A stretch of 64,000 nucleotides of DNA, from NCBI GenBank assembly GCA_944387075.1, contig CALXDO010000004.1, positions 1 to 64,000 of the forward strand, given 5' to 3'. How positions within the stretch are numbered: the stretch's first letter is position 1; each line of letters begins with the position of its first letter. The position numbers were made by a program, and so were the translations under genes. The notes below the pieces were generated by a model. It was not told the DNA's origin, searched no databases, and saw only the letters and a program-made list of their open reading frames with translations. The DNA is from an uncultured Oscillospiraceae bacterium. Its GTDB lineage: Bacteria > Bacillota > Clostridia > Oscillospirales > Oscillospiraceae. Positions 44,034 through 50,725 of this stretch are shown here, in pieces.

Positions 44034-44594
44034 ATGGCGTGGACGCTGGAAGAAATCCAGCAGCAGAGCCGACAGGCGGTTACCGAACTGCTGGACGTGT
44101 CCGGCATGAAGCCGGGACAAATTTTGGTGGTGGGCTGTTCCTCCTCGGAGGTGGTGGGAGGTCACATTGGCAAGGCCTCCAGCCTGGAGACAGCCCAGGC
44201 CATCTTCCGAGGGGTGTGGCCGGTGGTGCAGGAGCGGGGTATCTTTTTGGCGGCCCAGTGCTGTGAGCACTTGAATCGGGCACTCATTGTGGAGCAGGCC
44301 TGCGCCGCCCAATACGGGTATGAGCCCGTGTGTGTGGTGCCCCAGCCCAAGGCGGGAGGCTCCTTTGCCACCACGGCCTGGAAAAGCTTTGACCAGCCTG
44401 TGGCGGTGGAGCATATTCGGGCCCACGGTGGTCTGGACATTGGAGGAACCCTCATTGGGATGCACTTGAAGGACGTGGCGGTGCCGGTGCGTCTGAGCCT
44501 GGACCACATCGGGGAAGGGCTGCTGCTGTGTGCACGCACCCGACCCAAGTTCATTGGGGGCAGCCGGGCGGTGTACGATGGAGACGCCAGGTAA
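44034..44594 (+). CDS. TIGR01440/DUF436 family protein (YwlG-like)
   Basis: 186 aa. Conserved ILVVGCSSSEVVGGHIGKAS, LAAQCCEHLNRALIVE, PKAGGSFATTAW and IGGTLIGMHLKDVAVPVR identify the DUF436 family, whose function is unknown. The ATG is 6 nt from GAGGTG, 10 nt after the carboxypeptidase stop; its end overlaps the next gene by 17 nt. Confidence 0.88.
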   Translation: MAWTLEEIQQQSRQAVTELLDVSGMKPGQILVVGCSSSEVVGGHIGKASSLETAQAIFRGVWPVVQERGIFLAAQCCEHLNRALIVEQACAAQYGYEPVCVVPQPKAGGSFATTAWKSFDQPVAVEHIRAHGGLDIGGTLIGMHLKDVAVPVRLSLDHIGEGLLLCARTRPKFIGGSRAVYDGDAR

Positions 44595-45738
44595 TCGCCT
44601 CTTTGTGGGGGCGGTGATTCGGAGAGAGCGACTGCGCCGGGATTGGAGCCAGGAGGGGCTGTGCCGTGGAATTTGCACCGTGTCCTACCTCTCCGAAATC
44701 GAGCAGGGTAAGGCAGAGGGCAGCGGCGAGGTGTTGCGTCTGCTCTTGGAGCGTTTGGATGTGCCCTGGTATGAGGACACAGAGACCCTAACGGCGGGGA
44801 AGAAGTGGGTAGAGTGCTGCTATGAGGCGGTGCTGTCCTGCGACCCAGAGGACCATGGTGATCTGGCCCCGGAGTTTGATGCCCTGGCACCTCGGCTCTC
44901 CAACAGCCCCTATGGGCTGGACGTGGCGGTGCTGCGGGGCTTTGTCCACCCGGAACAGGCTGTGGAGGACACGGAGCTGGAGGAGTATCTGGACCGCCGC
45001 CAGCTGGCCCTGTGGCGCGTACAGCAGCAGAGCTACCGAGAGGCTTTGGACCTGTACCCCTGCGCCTATACCTGGCTGCGGGCGGGAATGGACCACTATT
45101 TCCGGGGGGACAGCTACACCGCTGCGGTGGAGTGCCTGAGCCAGGCTTACCAGCGGTCCAGTGAGCAGGGCTATGTGCGCTTGATGCTGCTGTCAAAGAT
45201 ATATATGGGCAACTGCTACTGCGGTCAGTTCCAGTTGGAACAGATGGAGGAGCAGTACCGAGTGGCCCAGCGTCTGATCCAGGCTTTGGGGGATGAGAGC
45301 ACTCTGCGCGTCATGAAATACAATCAGGCCTCGGGATACCTGGGGCGGGGGGAATACCAGAAGGCCTATGCGTATTTCTCCACCGTGGATCAGCCCATGG
45401 GGATGGAACTGCAAAAGCTGGCCCTGTGCTGTGAGAAGCTGGGGCTGATCGGAGAAGCCCTGGAGGCCCTGGATCAGGCAGACAGGATGAACTGGAGCAT
45501 GGAGCTGGGCAGACAGATGTGCCATCTGGTGCGCTACCGCCTGGAGCATCCCGACTATCTGCATCACCCGGAATACGGGACGCAGCTCTTGCAGGTGTTC
45601 CAGGACTGCCAGACCCAGCTCCCCATCAGCTATGCGGCGTTCCACCTACCCTGGGTGCTGGAATGGTACACCGCCAATCGGCAGTACCGAAATGCCTATG
45701 AGCTTCTCTGGAATTTTCCCGTCAAACTGGATTTATAA
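44578..45738 (+). CDS. HTH-XRE regulator with TPR-like domain (RRNPP-like)
   Basis: 386 aa. N-terminal helix-turn-helix (VIRRERLRRDWSQEGLCRGI, TVSYLSEIEQGKAEGS) followed by about 300 residues of helical TPR-like repeats (for example YLGRGEYQKAYAYFSTVDQP and KLGLIGEALEALDQADRM). This layout is shared by peptide-sensing RRNPP regulators (Rgg, PlcR, PrgX) but also by unrelated TPR regulators. The start at 44578 overlaps the previous gene. A terminator, then a possible 16-codon micro-ORF, follow. Confidence 0.82.
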   Translation: METPGNRLFVGAVIRRERLRRDWSQEGLCRGICTVSYLSEIEQGKAEGSGEVLRLLLERLDVPWYEDTETLTAGKKWVECCYEAVLSCDPEDHGDLAPEFDALAPRLSNSPYGLDVAVLRGFVHPEQAVEDTELEEYLDRRQLALWRVQQQSYREALDLYPCAYTWLRAGMDHYFRGDSYTAAVECLSQAYQRSSEQGYVRLMLLSKIYMGNCYCGQFQLEQMEEQYRVAQRLIQALGDESTLRVMKYNQASGYLGRGEYQKAYAYFSTVDQPMGMELQKLALCCEKLGLIGEALEALDQADRMNWSMELGRQMCHLVRYRLEHPDYLHHPEYGTQLLQVFQDCQTQLPISYAAFHLPWVLEWYTANRQYRNAYELLWNFPVKLDL

Positions 45739-45744
45739 CCGAGT

Positions 45745-45790
45745 AAGGCCCTTCCTTTGGAGAAAATTTTCCCAAAGGAAGGGCCTTTTT
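45745..45790 (+). terminator. Terminator of HTH-TPR regulator gene
   Basis: Perfect 16-bp stem (45745-45760 with 45772-45787) followed by TTTTT, 7 nt after the stop. Confidence 0.9.
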
Positions 45791-45833
45791 CTGCCCTCGC
45801 CCCCTGTGCTACCATGGTGGTGAGGTGAAACAC

Positions 45834-45884
45834 ATGAGACAGACACTTTGGCTTCCGCCCTCATTTTGGCCATACAGCTGGTGA
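45834..45884 (+). CDS. Possible micro-ORF, 16 codons
   Basis: An ATG 8 nt from GAGG opens a short frame encoding MRQTLWLPPSFWPYSW. It lies just past the terminator of an RRNPP-like regulator and 46 nt before a membrane-protein gene. It might be a signalling peptide or a leader peptide (three Trp), or chance. There is no N-terminal secretion signal and no clear promoter. Confidence 0.25.
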   Translation: MRQTLWLPPSFWPYSW

Positions 45885-45930
45885 AACATGTGGAGAAGAG
45901 GAAGGCTCGGTTCTGAGAAAGGAGTTTTTC

Positions 45931-46464
45931 ATGTCTGGTATGTACGATCAAATTCTCCCTCAAGAGCAGCACAGAGCGAAGAGCGGAAAGGTCAAATTGG
46001 GGCTGATTGTGGCACTGGCCGTAGTGGTGCTGGTCCTCTGCATGGTCCCTATGGTGCGCATCCTGGCCCACCAGTACCACTACAAGCAGTTTGTCTCCTC
46101 CCTGTCAGAGCAGACCACCCGGGCCTATTACAAGGAGAATCTACGGGCTGAGGTGGACGGAGCATCTCTGCGTATTACCGGGGACAACGCCTATGTCATC
46201 TACAACGCCATGTCCGCCCTGGGGGCTGGACAGATCGCCGGAGCACCGCCCCAGGAGGAGCCGGACGCCCGCCTGCACTACGGCACCTTCGCCACCATGG
46301 ACCTGTGGGACGTGCCCCTGTCCGGGGATGGGGGGCGTAGCCGTGGGGTGTATGTGGAGTTTCACAGCAATGAGGTGGACTTTTCCTACATCCTCAACCG
46401 CACTGACATGGACTACCTGATGGGGGCCCTCTCTCCTGAGAAGAATACTCTATGGGAGGAGTAA
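45931..46464 (+). CDS. Hypothetical single-pass membrane protein
   Basis: 177 aa: short cytoplasmic N-terminus, one transmembrane helix (GLIVALAVVVLVLCMVPMVR, about residues 24-43), then an extracytoplasmic domain of about 130 residues without a family I recognise. The ATG has AAAGGAG 6 nt upstream, so translation is credible. It stands alone, between the HTH-TPR regulator and a DUF421 gene. Confidence 0.75.
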   Translation: MSGMYDQILPQEQHRAKSGKVKLGLIVALAVVVLVLCMVPMVRILAHQYHYKQFVSSLSEQTTRAYYKENLRAEVDGASLRITGDNAYVIYNAMSALGAGQIAGAPPQEEPDARLHYGTFATMDLWDVPLSGDGGRSRGVYVEFHSNEVDFSYILNRTDMDYLMGALSPEKNTLWEE

Positions 46465-46714
46465 AGCCAACAAAGGACTGCTGCAAAACAGGCGTGTGAA
46501 AAGACAGACTGAGTCACCCCAAAAGGGTTGCCCAGTCTGCCTTTTTGCTTTGAGGTTCCATTGACATGAAAAAACAAAAGCAAAATCAGGGTACCGTTGG
46601 TGGTTTATGAATGAATGTTCTCCAGCCCATGGGTCGTCAGCCTGGACGGGATGGAGAATGAAATGTATGTTTCTGGGATTTTGAGACAGAATACTAGAAA
46701 AGGAGGCGTACGCC
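46465..46714. other. Intergenic region with terminator
   Basis: A stem-loop with mismatches at about 46503-46540 followed by CTTTTTG ends the preceding gene. TTGACA at 46561-46566 has no -10 at the right distance. No gene or promoter for the DUF421 protein could be fixed. Confidence 0.5.
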
Positions 46715-47386
46715 ATGCCCGTTCTCACGCTTTGCCTCACCACAGTGGGGTCCTTTGCCGTCCTGTTTCTGGTGGCGAAATTCATTGGTCACAAGCAGAT
46801 TGCTCAGTTGGATTTCTTCGACTATATCACAGGTATCACCATTGGCTCCATTGCCGCGGAAATGGCCACCGAGCTGGAAGCACCGTGGAAACCGCTGCTT
46901 GCCATGGTGATCTATGGCGGGATTACGCTGTCCCTGAGCCTGGTGTCCAGCCACTTTCCCAGGACCCGGAAGTACCTCAATGGAACCCCCACCATTTTGC
47001 TGGACCATGGGAAACTGTACTACGAGAATATGAAAAAAGCCCGGTTGGATTTGAGCGAGTTTCTGGTCATGTGCCGGCAACAGGGGTATTTTGACCTGAC
47101 CACCATCCAAACGGCAATTTACGAGTATAACGGGAAACTCACCATATTGCCGGTCACTGCCCAGCGTCCCGTGACCCCCAAGGACATGGCATTGACGCCG
47201 CCTCAGGAGCTGATCTTCACCGAGCTCATCATGGATGGCCGTATTTTGGAGGACAACCTTAAGCGCATGGGATTGGAGCGGACCTGGCTGGACATACAGC
47301 TCAAGCAGCAGCATATATCCTCGGCCAAAGAGGTGTTTTTGGCAGCATGTGACCGAAATTTGAAATTTGTGCTCTACAAAAAATAA
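46715..47386 (+). CDS. DUF421 family membrane protein (YetF/YdfS type)
   Basis: 223 aa. Three N-terminal transmembrane helices with LFLVAKFIGHKQIAQLDFFD and YITGITIGSIAAEMA, then a soluble DUF421 domain (PTILLDHGKLYYENMKKARL, FLVMCRQQGYFDL) and a DUF3290-like C-terminus. In Bacillus such proteins are spore-membrane components that help exclude nutrient leakage or germination disturbance; no direct evidence here. AAAGGAGG lies 9 nt before the ATG. Confidence 0.9.
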   Translation: MPVLTLCLTTVGSFAVLFLVAKFIGHKQIAQLDFFDYITGITIGSIAAEMATELEAPWKPLLAMVIYGGITLSLSLVSSHFPRTRKYLNGTPTILLDHGKLYYENMKKARLDLSEFLVMCRQQGYFDLTTIQTAIYEYNGKLTILPVTAQRPVTPKDMALTPPQELIFTELIMDGRILEDNLKRMGLERTWLDIQLKQQHISSAKEVFLAACDRNLKFVLYKK

Positions 47387-47453
47387 GGACCGAGGCCCTC
47401 CGATGTGGATATACGCAGCCGGGGGCCTCAGTTTGTTCAGGGATGCACCCATC

Positions 47454-47482
47454 TTGACAACCGTCATAGAATATGGTAAAGA
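47454..47482 (+). promoter_or_regulatory. Promoter of the riboswitch-controlled efflux gene
   Basis: Perfect TTGACA, 17 nt, TAAAGA with TGG before it. It would place transcription start about 45 nt upstream of the riboswitch aptamer and give a leader of some 230 nt. Confidence 0.6.
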
Positions 47483-47533
47483 GAAAAACTCTTTGCACTG
47501 CATTACATCCCAATGGGATGCGAGATCAACAGT

Positions 47534-47625
47534 ACAAACTGAGCAGGCGATGAACCGAAGGGTCATGGGGCCGGGCCTCCTTGTGTGGCAGCAGATGGTT
47601 TTTCAAACATCTGTGGGACAGTTGT
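47534..47625 (+). ncRNA. NiCo (czcD) riboswitch, cobalt/nickel sensing
   Basis: Matches the NiCo riboswitch aptamer along its whole length. P1: ACAAACT (47534-47540) with AGTTGT (47620-47625). Conserved AGCAGGC (47542-47548) follows P1. P2: ATGAACC with GGTCAT (47550-47566). Conserved GGGGCCGGGC leads into P3. P4: CAGATG (47592-47597) with CATCTG (47608-47613). The diagnostic GTGGGACAG (47613-47621) closes the four-way junction. The class binds Co2+ and Ni2+ cooperatively and switches on CDF-type exporters; the next gene is exactly such an exporter. Confidence 0.93.
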
Positions 47626-47649
47626 ATGTTCCACGGGTGTTTTTATTTT
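47611..47649 (+). terminator. Riboswitch-controlled intrinsic terminator
   Basis: A 10-bp stem: 47611-47620 pairs with 47627-47636 (two G-U), followed by GTGTTTTTATTTT. Its 5' arm uses the aptamer's GTGGGACAG strand, so terminator and metal-bound aptamer exclude each other. Metal binding should allow read-through. A second inverted repeat (47627-47639 with 47650-47662) can form in the read-through RNA. Confidence 0.8.
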
Positions 47650-47716
47650 CACCGGTGGAACAGGATTATCTCAATGACGTGCTCATAAGGGACAAAACGA
47701 CCAGGAGGGATCTTTT

Positions 47717-48667
47717 ATGAAGACCAAGCGAGACAAGACAACCGAGACGACCGGGAGTATTCACCATGTGGACGAGGCAGCAGTGATTCGGAAGCTGTCA
47801 CTATCCAGCATCATCGGGAATACCCTTTTGTCCGGATTTAAGATTTTTGCCGGTATTGCCGGACATTCCGGGGCCATGATTTCCGACGCCATCCACTCCT
47901 TTTCCGACGTCCTTACCACCTTCATCGCTCTCATCGGGGTGAAGCTGTCCCAGAAGGACGCAGACAAGGATCATCCCTATGGCCACGAGCGACTGGAGTG
48001 TGTGGCCGCCCTGTTTTTGGGGCTAGTGCTCATGGTCACTGGCTTAGGTGTGGGGAAAGTGGGCGTGGAGAACATTGTGTCCGGCCACTACGAGACCTTG
48101 ACCATTCCTGGGGGAATTGCCTTGGTGGCCGCTGTGGTGTCCATTGTGGGCAAGGAGGCCATGTATTGGTACACCCGGTACTACGCCAAGCTCATCAACT
48201 CAGCCGCTTTCATGGCTGACGCCTGGCACCACCGGTCCGATACCCTGTCCTCCATCGGTTCCTTCCTTGGCATTGCCGGGGCTATGCTGGGCTTCCCAGT
48301 CATGGACTCCATCGCCAGTGTAGTGATTTGCCTGTTTATCCTCAAAGTGGCCTATGACATCATGAAAGATGCCGTGGTGAAAATGCTGGACACCTCCTGC
48401 GGGGAGGAGTACGAGGCCAACATCCGTGCCTGTGTGGAGGAGCAACAGGAGGTGAGAGGCATTGATGCTCTGCGCACCCGGATGTTTGGCAACCGGGTAT
48501 ACATCGATATGGAGATAGCGGTGGATGGGGACAAGAGCCTCAACGAGTCTCACGAAATTGCCGAGCGGGTGCACAATGAACTGGAGAGCAGGTTCAAGGA
48601 TGTCAAGCACATCATGATCCACGTCAATCCCGCTGTGGAGGCTGTGACCACCGGGGAGGGACAGTAA
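47717..48667 (+). CDS. Cation diffusion facilitator, predicted Co2+/Ni2+ exporter
   Basis: 316 aa CDF protein: six transmembrane helices, metal-site helices with SDAIHSFSDVL and ADAWHHRSDTLSS, histidine-containing HPYGHERLECV, and a C-terminal cytoplasmic ferredoxin-like domain (about 215-300). CDF proteins exchange divalent metal for protons. The NiCo riboswitch in its leader points to cobalt and nickel as the inducing, hence likely exported, ions. AGGAGG lies 8 nt before the ATG. Confidence 0.94.
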   Translation: MKTKRDKTTETTGSIHHVDEAAVIRKLSLSSIIGNTLLSGFKIFAGIAGHSGAMISDAIHSFSDVLTTFIALIGVKLSQKDADKDHPYGHERLECVAALFLGLVLMVTGLGVGKVGVENIVSGHYETLTIPGGIALVAAVVSIVGKEAMYWYTRYYAKLINSAAFMADAWHHRSDTLSSIGSFLGIAGAMLGFPVMDSIASVVICLFILKVAYDIMKDAVVKMLDTSCGEEYEANIRACVEEQQEVRGIDALRTRMFGNRVYIDMEIAVDGDKSLNESHEIAERVHNELESRFKDVKHIMIHVNPAVEAVTTGEGQ

Positions 48668-48677
48668 GGTTCAGAGA

Positions 48678-48715
48678 AAAAGGGCATGTGGTCTTCGCGG
48701 ACCACATGCCCTTTT
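48678..48715. terminator. Bidirectional terminator, CDF / MATE genes
   Basis: Perfect 16-bp stem (48678-48693 with 48700-48715) with A- and T-ends between the converging genes. Confidence 0.9.
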
Positions 48716-48809
48716 AGCGTGTCGAAAACTTCAACTTTTTTCTTTTGGGGATGGAAAAACGTTTTCTCGCTTTTGGATGGGTTTCTTTTAACTGGGTGGA
48801 AATGACGGC

Positions 48810-50183
48810 TCAGGCCGGGTGGTGCATTCCGGTCTCAAGCCGCCGGAACAGCCGTTTGAGGGTGATGACGGCGGCAATACACAGAATGACTTCCGCACAG
48901 AACTGGGCCCAAGCCAGACCATACAGGGGGAAGAGGCGGTTTAGTATGTAAAGGGCTGGGATCTCCAGTACAATTTTACGGAGAATTGCGAAGATCAGGG
49001 AGTTGCGGCCCAGACCGCAGGCCTGGAATACCCCCACCGCCAGAAAGTCGGTGGCAAAGAAGGGAAGGGCCAGACACATGGAGCGCAGGAAGGTACTTCC
49101 GTATTCTACCACCTCGGGGGTGTTCATGAACATGGTGATCAGGTTGTGGCTAAAGAAGAAAAAGCAGGAGGTGAGCACCACCAGAAAGGCCACAGTGACT
49201 TGTCCAGTAAAGAAAATGCCGTGCTTCATACGGCGGTAATTTTTACTGGCAAAATTGTAGCTCACCAAAGGCATTAGGCCCTGAGACAGGCCCATGGCCA
49301 CATACATGGGCACCATGTTGATTTTCTGGGCGATGCCCATAGCGGCCACGGCGTTGGCCCCAAAGGGAGCGGTGAAATTGTTGAGCACCGTCATACCGGT
49401 GACGTTGAGCAGGTTCTGAATGGAGGCGGGAACGCCTACCCCACATACCCCCTTAACAATGTCCGCACGGAAAGAGAAGTAGGAGGGGCGAATGCACACA
49501 TAGGTGTTGCCGCGGCGCACCCAGAGCAGAATGAAGAAGTACAGGCAAGCCACACAGTTGGAGATGCAGGTGGCCAAACCGGCGCCGGCAGCTCCCATGT
49601 GGAATCCCCAGGGGAGGATGAAGATGGGGTCGAGCACAATGTTGAGCAGACATCCACTCATGGTGCCGATGCTGGCATGCAGGGCGGAGCCTTCCGAGCG
49701 CACCAGATAGGCCATGACCACGTTTAAGATGGCGGGGACAGCGCCCAGCCCGGTGGTCCAATTCAAATAGGAGATGGTGCCCTGGGTGGTTTGGGCATCC
49801 GCTCCCAGCACCACCAGCAGAGGGTCCCGAAACAGAAAATAGAGCAGGGAGAAGAGCACCCCACAGATGACGGAACAATAGAAACCAAATGAGGAACTCC
49901 GGTAGACGGTGTCATAGTCTTTCCGGCCCAAGGCGCGGCTCATCATGCTGGAACTGCCCACACCAAAGAGGTTGTTGATGGCATTGAAGGCCAACAGCAC
50001 CGGTGCGGCCAGGGTGACAGCTGCATTTTCCACCGGGTTGTTGAGCATGCCCACAAAAAAGGTGTCTGCCAGGTTGTAGAGTACCATCACCAGGGAGCTC
50101 ATTACCGTGGGGATTGCCAGAGATGCAATGGCACGGGGAATGGGGGTGGATTCAAAAAGCTGGGTTTTATCGCTGGTATTCAA
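48810..50183 (-). CDS. MATE family efflux transporter
   Basis: 457 aa, twelve predicted transmembrane helices in two halves. MATE signatures include IPTVMSSLVMVLYNLADTFF, FGVGSSSMMSRALGRKD, and in the second half ANAVAAMGIAQKINMVPMYV and GLSQGLMPLVSYNFASKNYR. Na+- or H+-driven export of drugs or metabolites; substrate unknown. It starts with TTG 11 nt from GGAGGG; no better start is near. A good promoter lies upstream. Confidence 0.93.
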   Translation of the reverse strand: MNTSDKTQLFESTPIPRAIASLAIPTVMSSLVMVLYNLADTFFVGMLNNPVENAAVTLAAPVLLAFNAINNLFGVGSSSMMSRALGRKDYDTVYRSSSFGFYCSVICGVLFSLLYFLFRDPLLVVLGADAQTTQGTISYLNWTTGLGAVPAILNVVMAYLVRSEGSALHASIGTMSGCLLNIVLDPIFILPWGFHMGAAGAGLATCISNCVACLYFFILLWVRRGNTYVCIRPSYFSFRADIVKGVCGVGVPASIQNLLNVTGMTVLNNFTAPFGANAVAAMGIAQKINMVPMYVAMGLSQGLMPLVSYNFASKNYRRMKHGIFFTGQVTVAFLVVLTSCFFFFSHNLITMFMNTPEVVEYGSTFLRSMCLALPFFATDFLAVGVFQACGLGRNSLIFAILRKIVLEIPALYILNRLFPLYGLAWAQFCAEVILCIAAVITLKRLFRRLETGMHHPA

Positions 50184-50221
50184 GGGTATGGTTCCCCTCC
50201 TTCGAAGAAATGTTTTCCAAC

Positions 50222-50250
50222 ATTATACCGCTAAAATGCAAGAAGGGCAA
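50222..50250 (-). promoter_or_regulatory. Promoter of MATE gene
   Basis: TTGCCC, 17 nt, perfect TATAAT on the minus strand, 39 nt upstream of the TTG start. The rest of 50251-50443 shows no gene; a TATACT near 50339 could serve the small plus-strand gene. Confidence 0.7.
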
Positions 50251-50443
50251 TATTTGTATGAATATGGTGCTGCATCAGGTACACACAACTGAAACAGGAA
50301 TTTTACAAGAGCTAGATAGCTGTGAAGTGGGCATGGTACTATACTGAAGCAGAGGAAATGATCAAAGCAAGCAAAATCATGGGCCGGAGTGCGTGGAGAA
50401 GGACTCCGGTTCTGTATGAATTGATGGAGGAGTGGGGAGCACC

Positions 50444-50638
50444 ATGTTGCCGTGTCAGAAAACTTGTCCGAACTACCAAGAGGGATGCCACAAGACCTGT
50501 GCCAACTGGCTGTTGTTTCAGAGAAAGCAGAAGGAGCAGCGGGAGGCCAAAAAGGCATACCTCCGCTATCATATGACCCGGTGTGCCCAGGAGACTCGCC
50601 AGTTGGAGAGTTTGCAGGTGCGGCGTCAAATCTGGTGA
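50444..50638 (+). CDS. Small cysteine-containing protein
   Basis: 64 aa: MLPCQKTCPNYQEGCHKTC gives four Cys and one His in the first 19 residues, then a charged helix (RKQKEQREAKKAYLRYHMTR). Similar short CP..C...C proteins with a basic helix occur in Firmicutes genomes and phages; function unknown. GGGGAG lies close (4 nt) to the ATG and GGAGG 13 nt away; GTG 50432 is an alternative start. A hairpin follows. Confidence 0.6.
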   Translation: MLPCQKTCPNYQEGCHKTCANWLLFQRKQKEQREAKKAYLRYHMTRCAQETRQLESLQVRRQIW

Positions 50639-50657
50639 AGCTTGGATGAAACGAAGT

Positions 50658-50690
50658 AGCCGCCCTCCCGAAAAGGGAAGGCGGCTGCTT
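50658..50690. terminator. Hairpin between small Cys gene and GH20 gene
   Basis: A 12-bp stem with one mismatch (50658-50669 with 50675-50686) between converging genes; short T-content downstream. Confidence 0.6.
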
Positions 50691-50725
50691 CTATGATTCC
50701 AAGGGGGGACTTGGGATCGACAAAA

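Noticed and set aside
46566..46610. Fourteen-codon frame MKKQKQNQGTVGGL upstream of the DUF421 gene.
   Set aside because: No ribosome-binding site before its ATG and no neighbouring regulator to give it meaning.
48720..48726. TGTCGAA core of a Spo0A box after the CDF gene.
   Set aside because: It lies between two converging genes past the terminator, with no promoter to act on.
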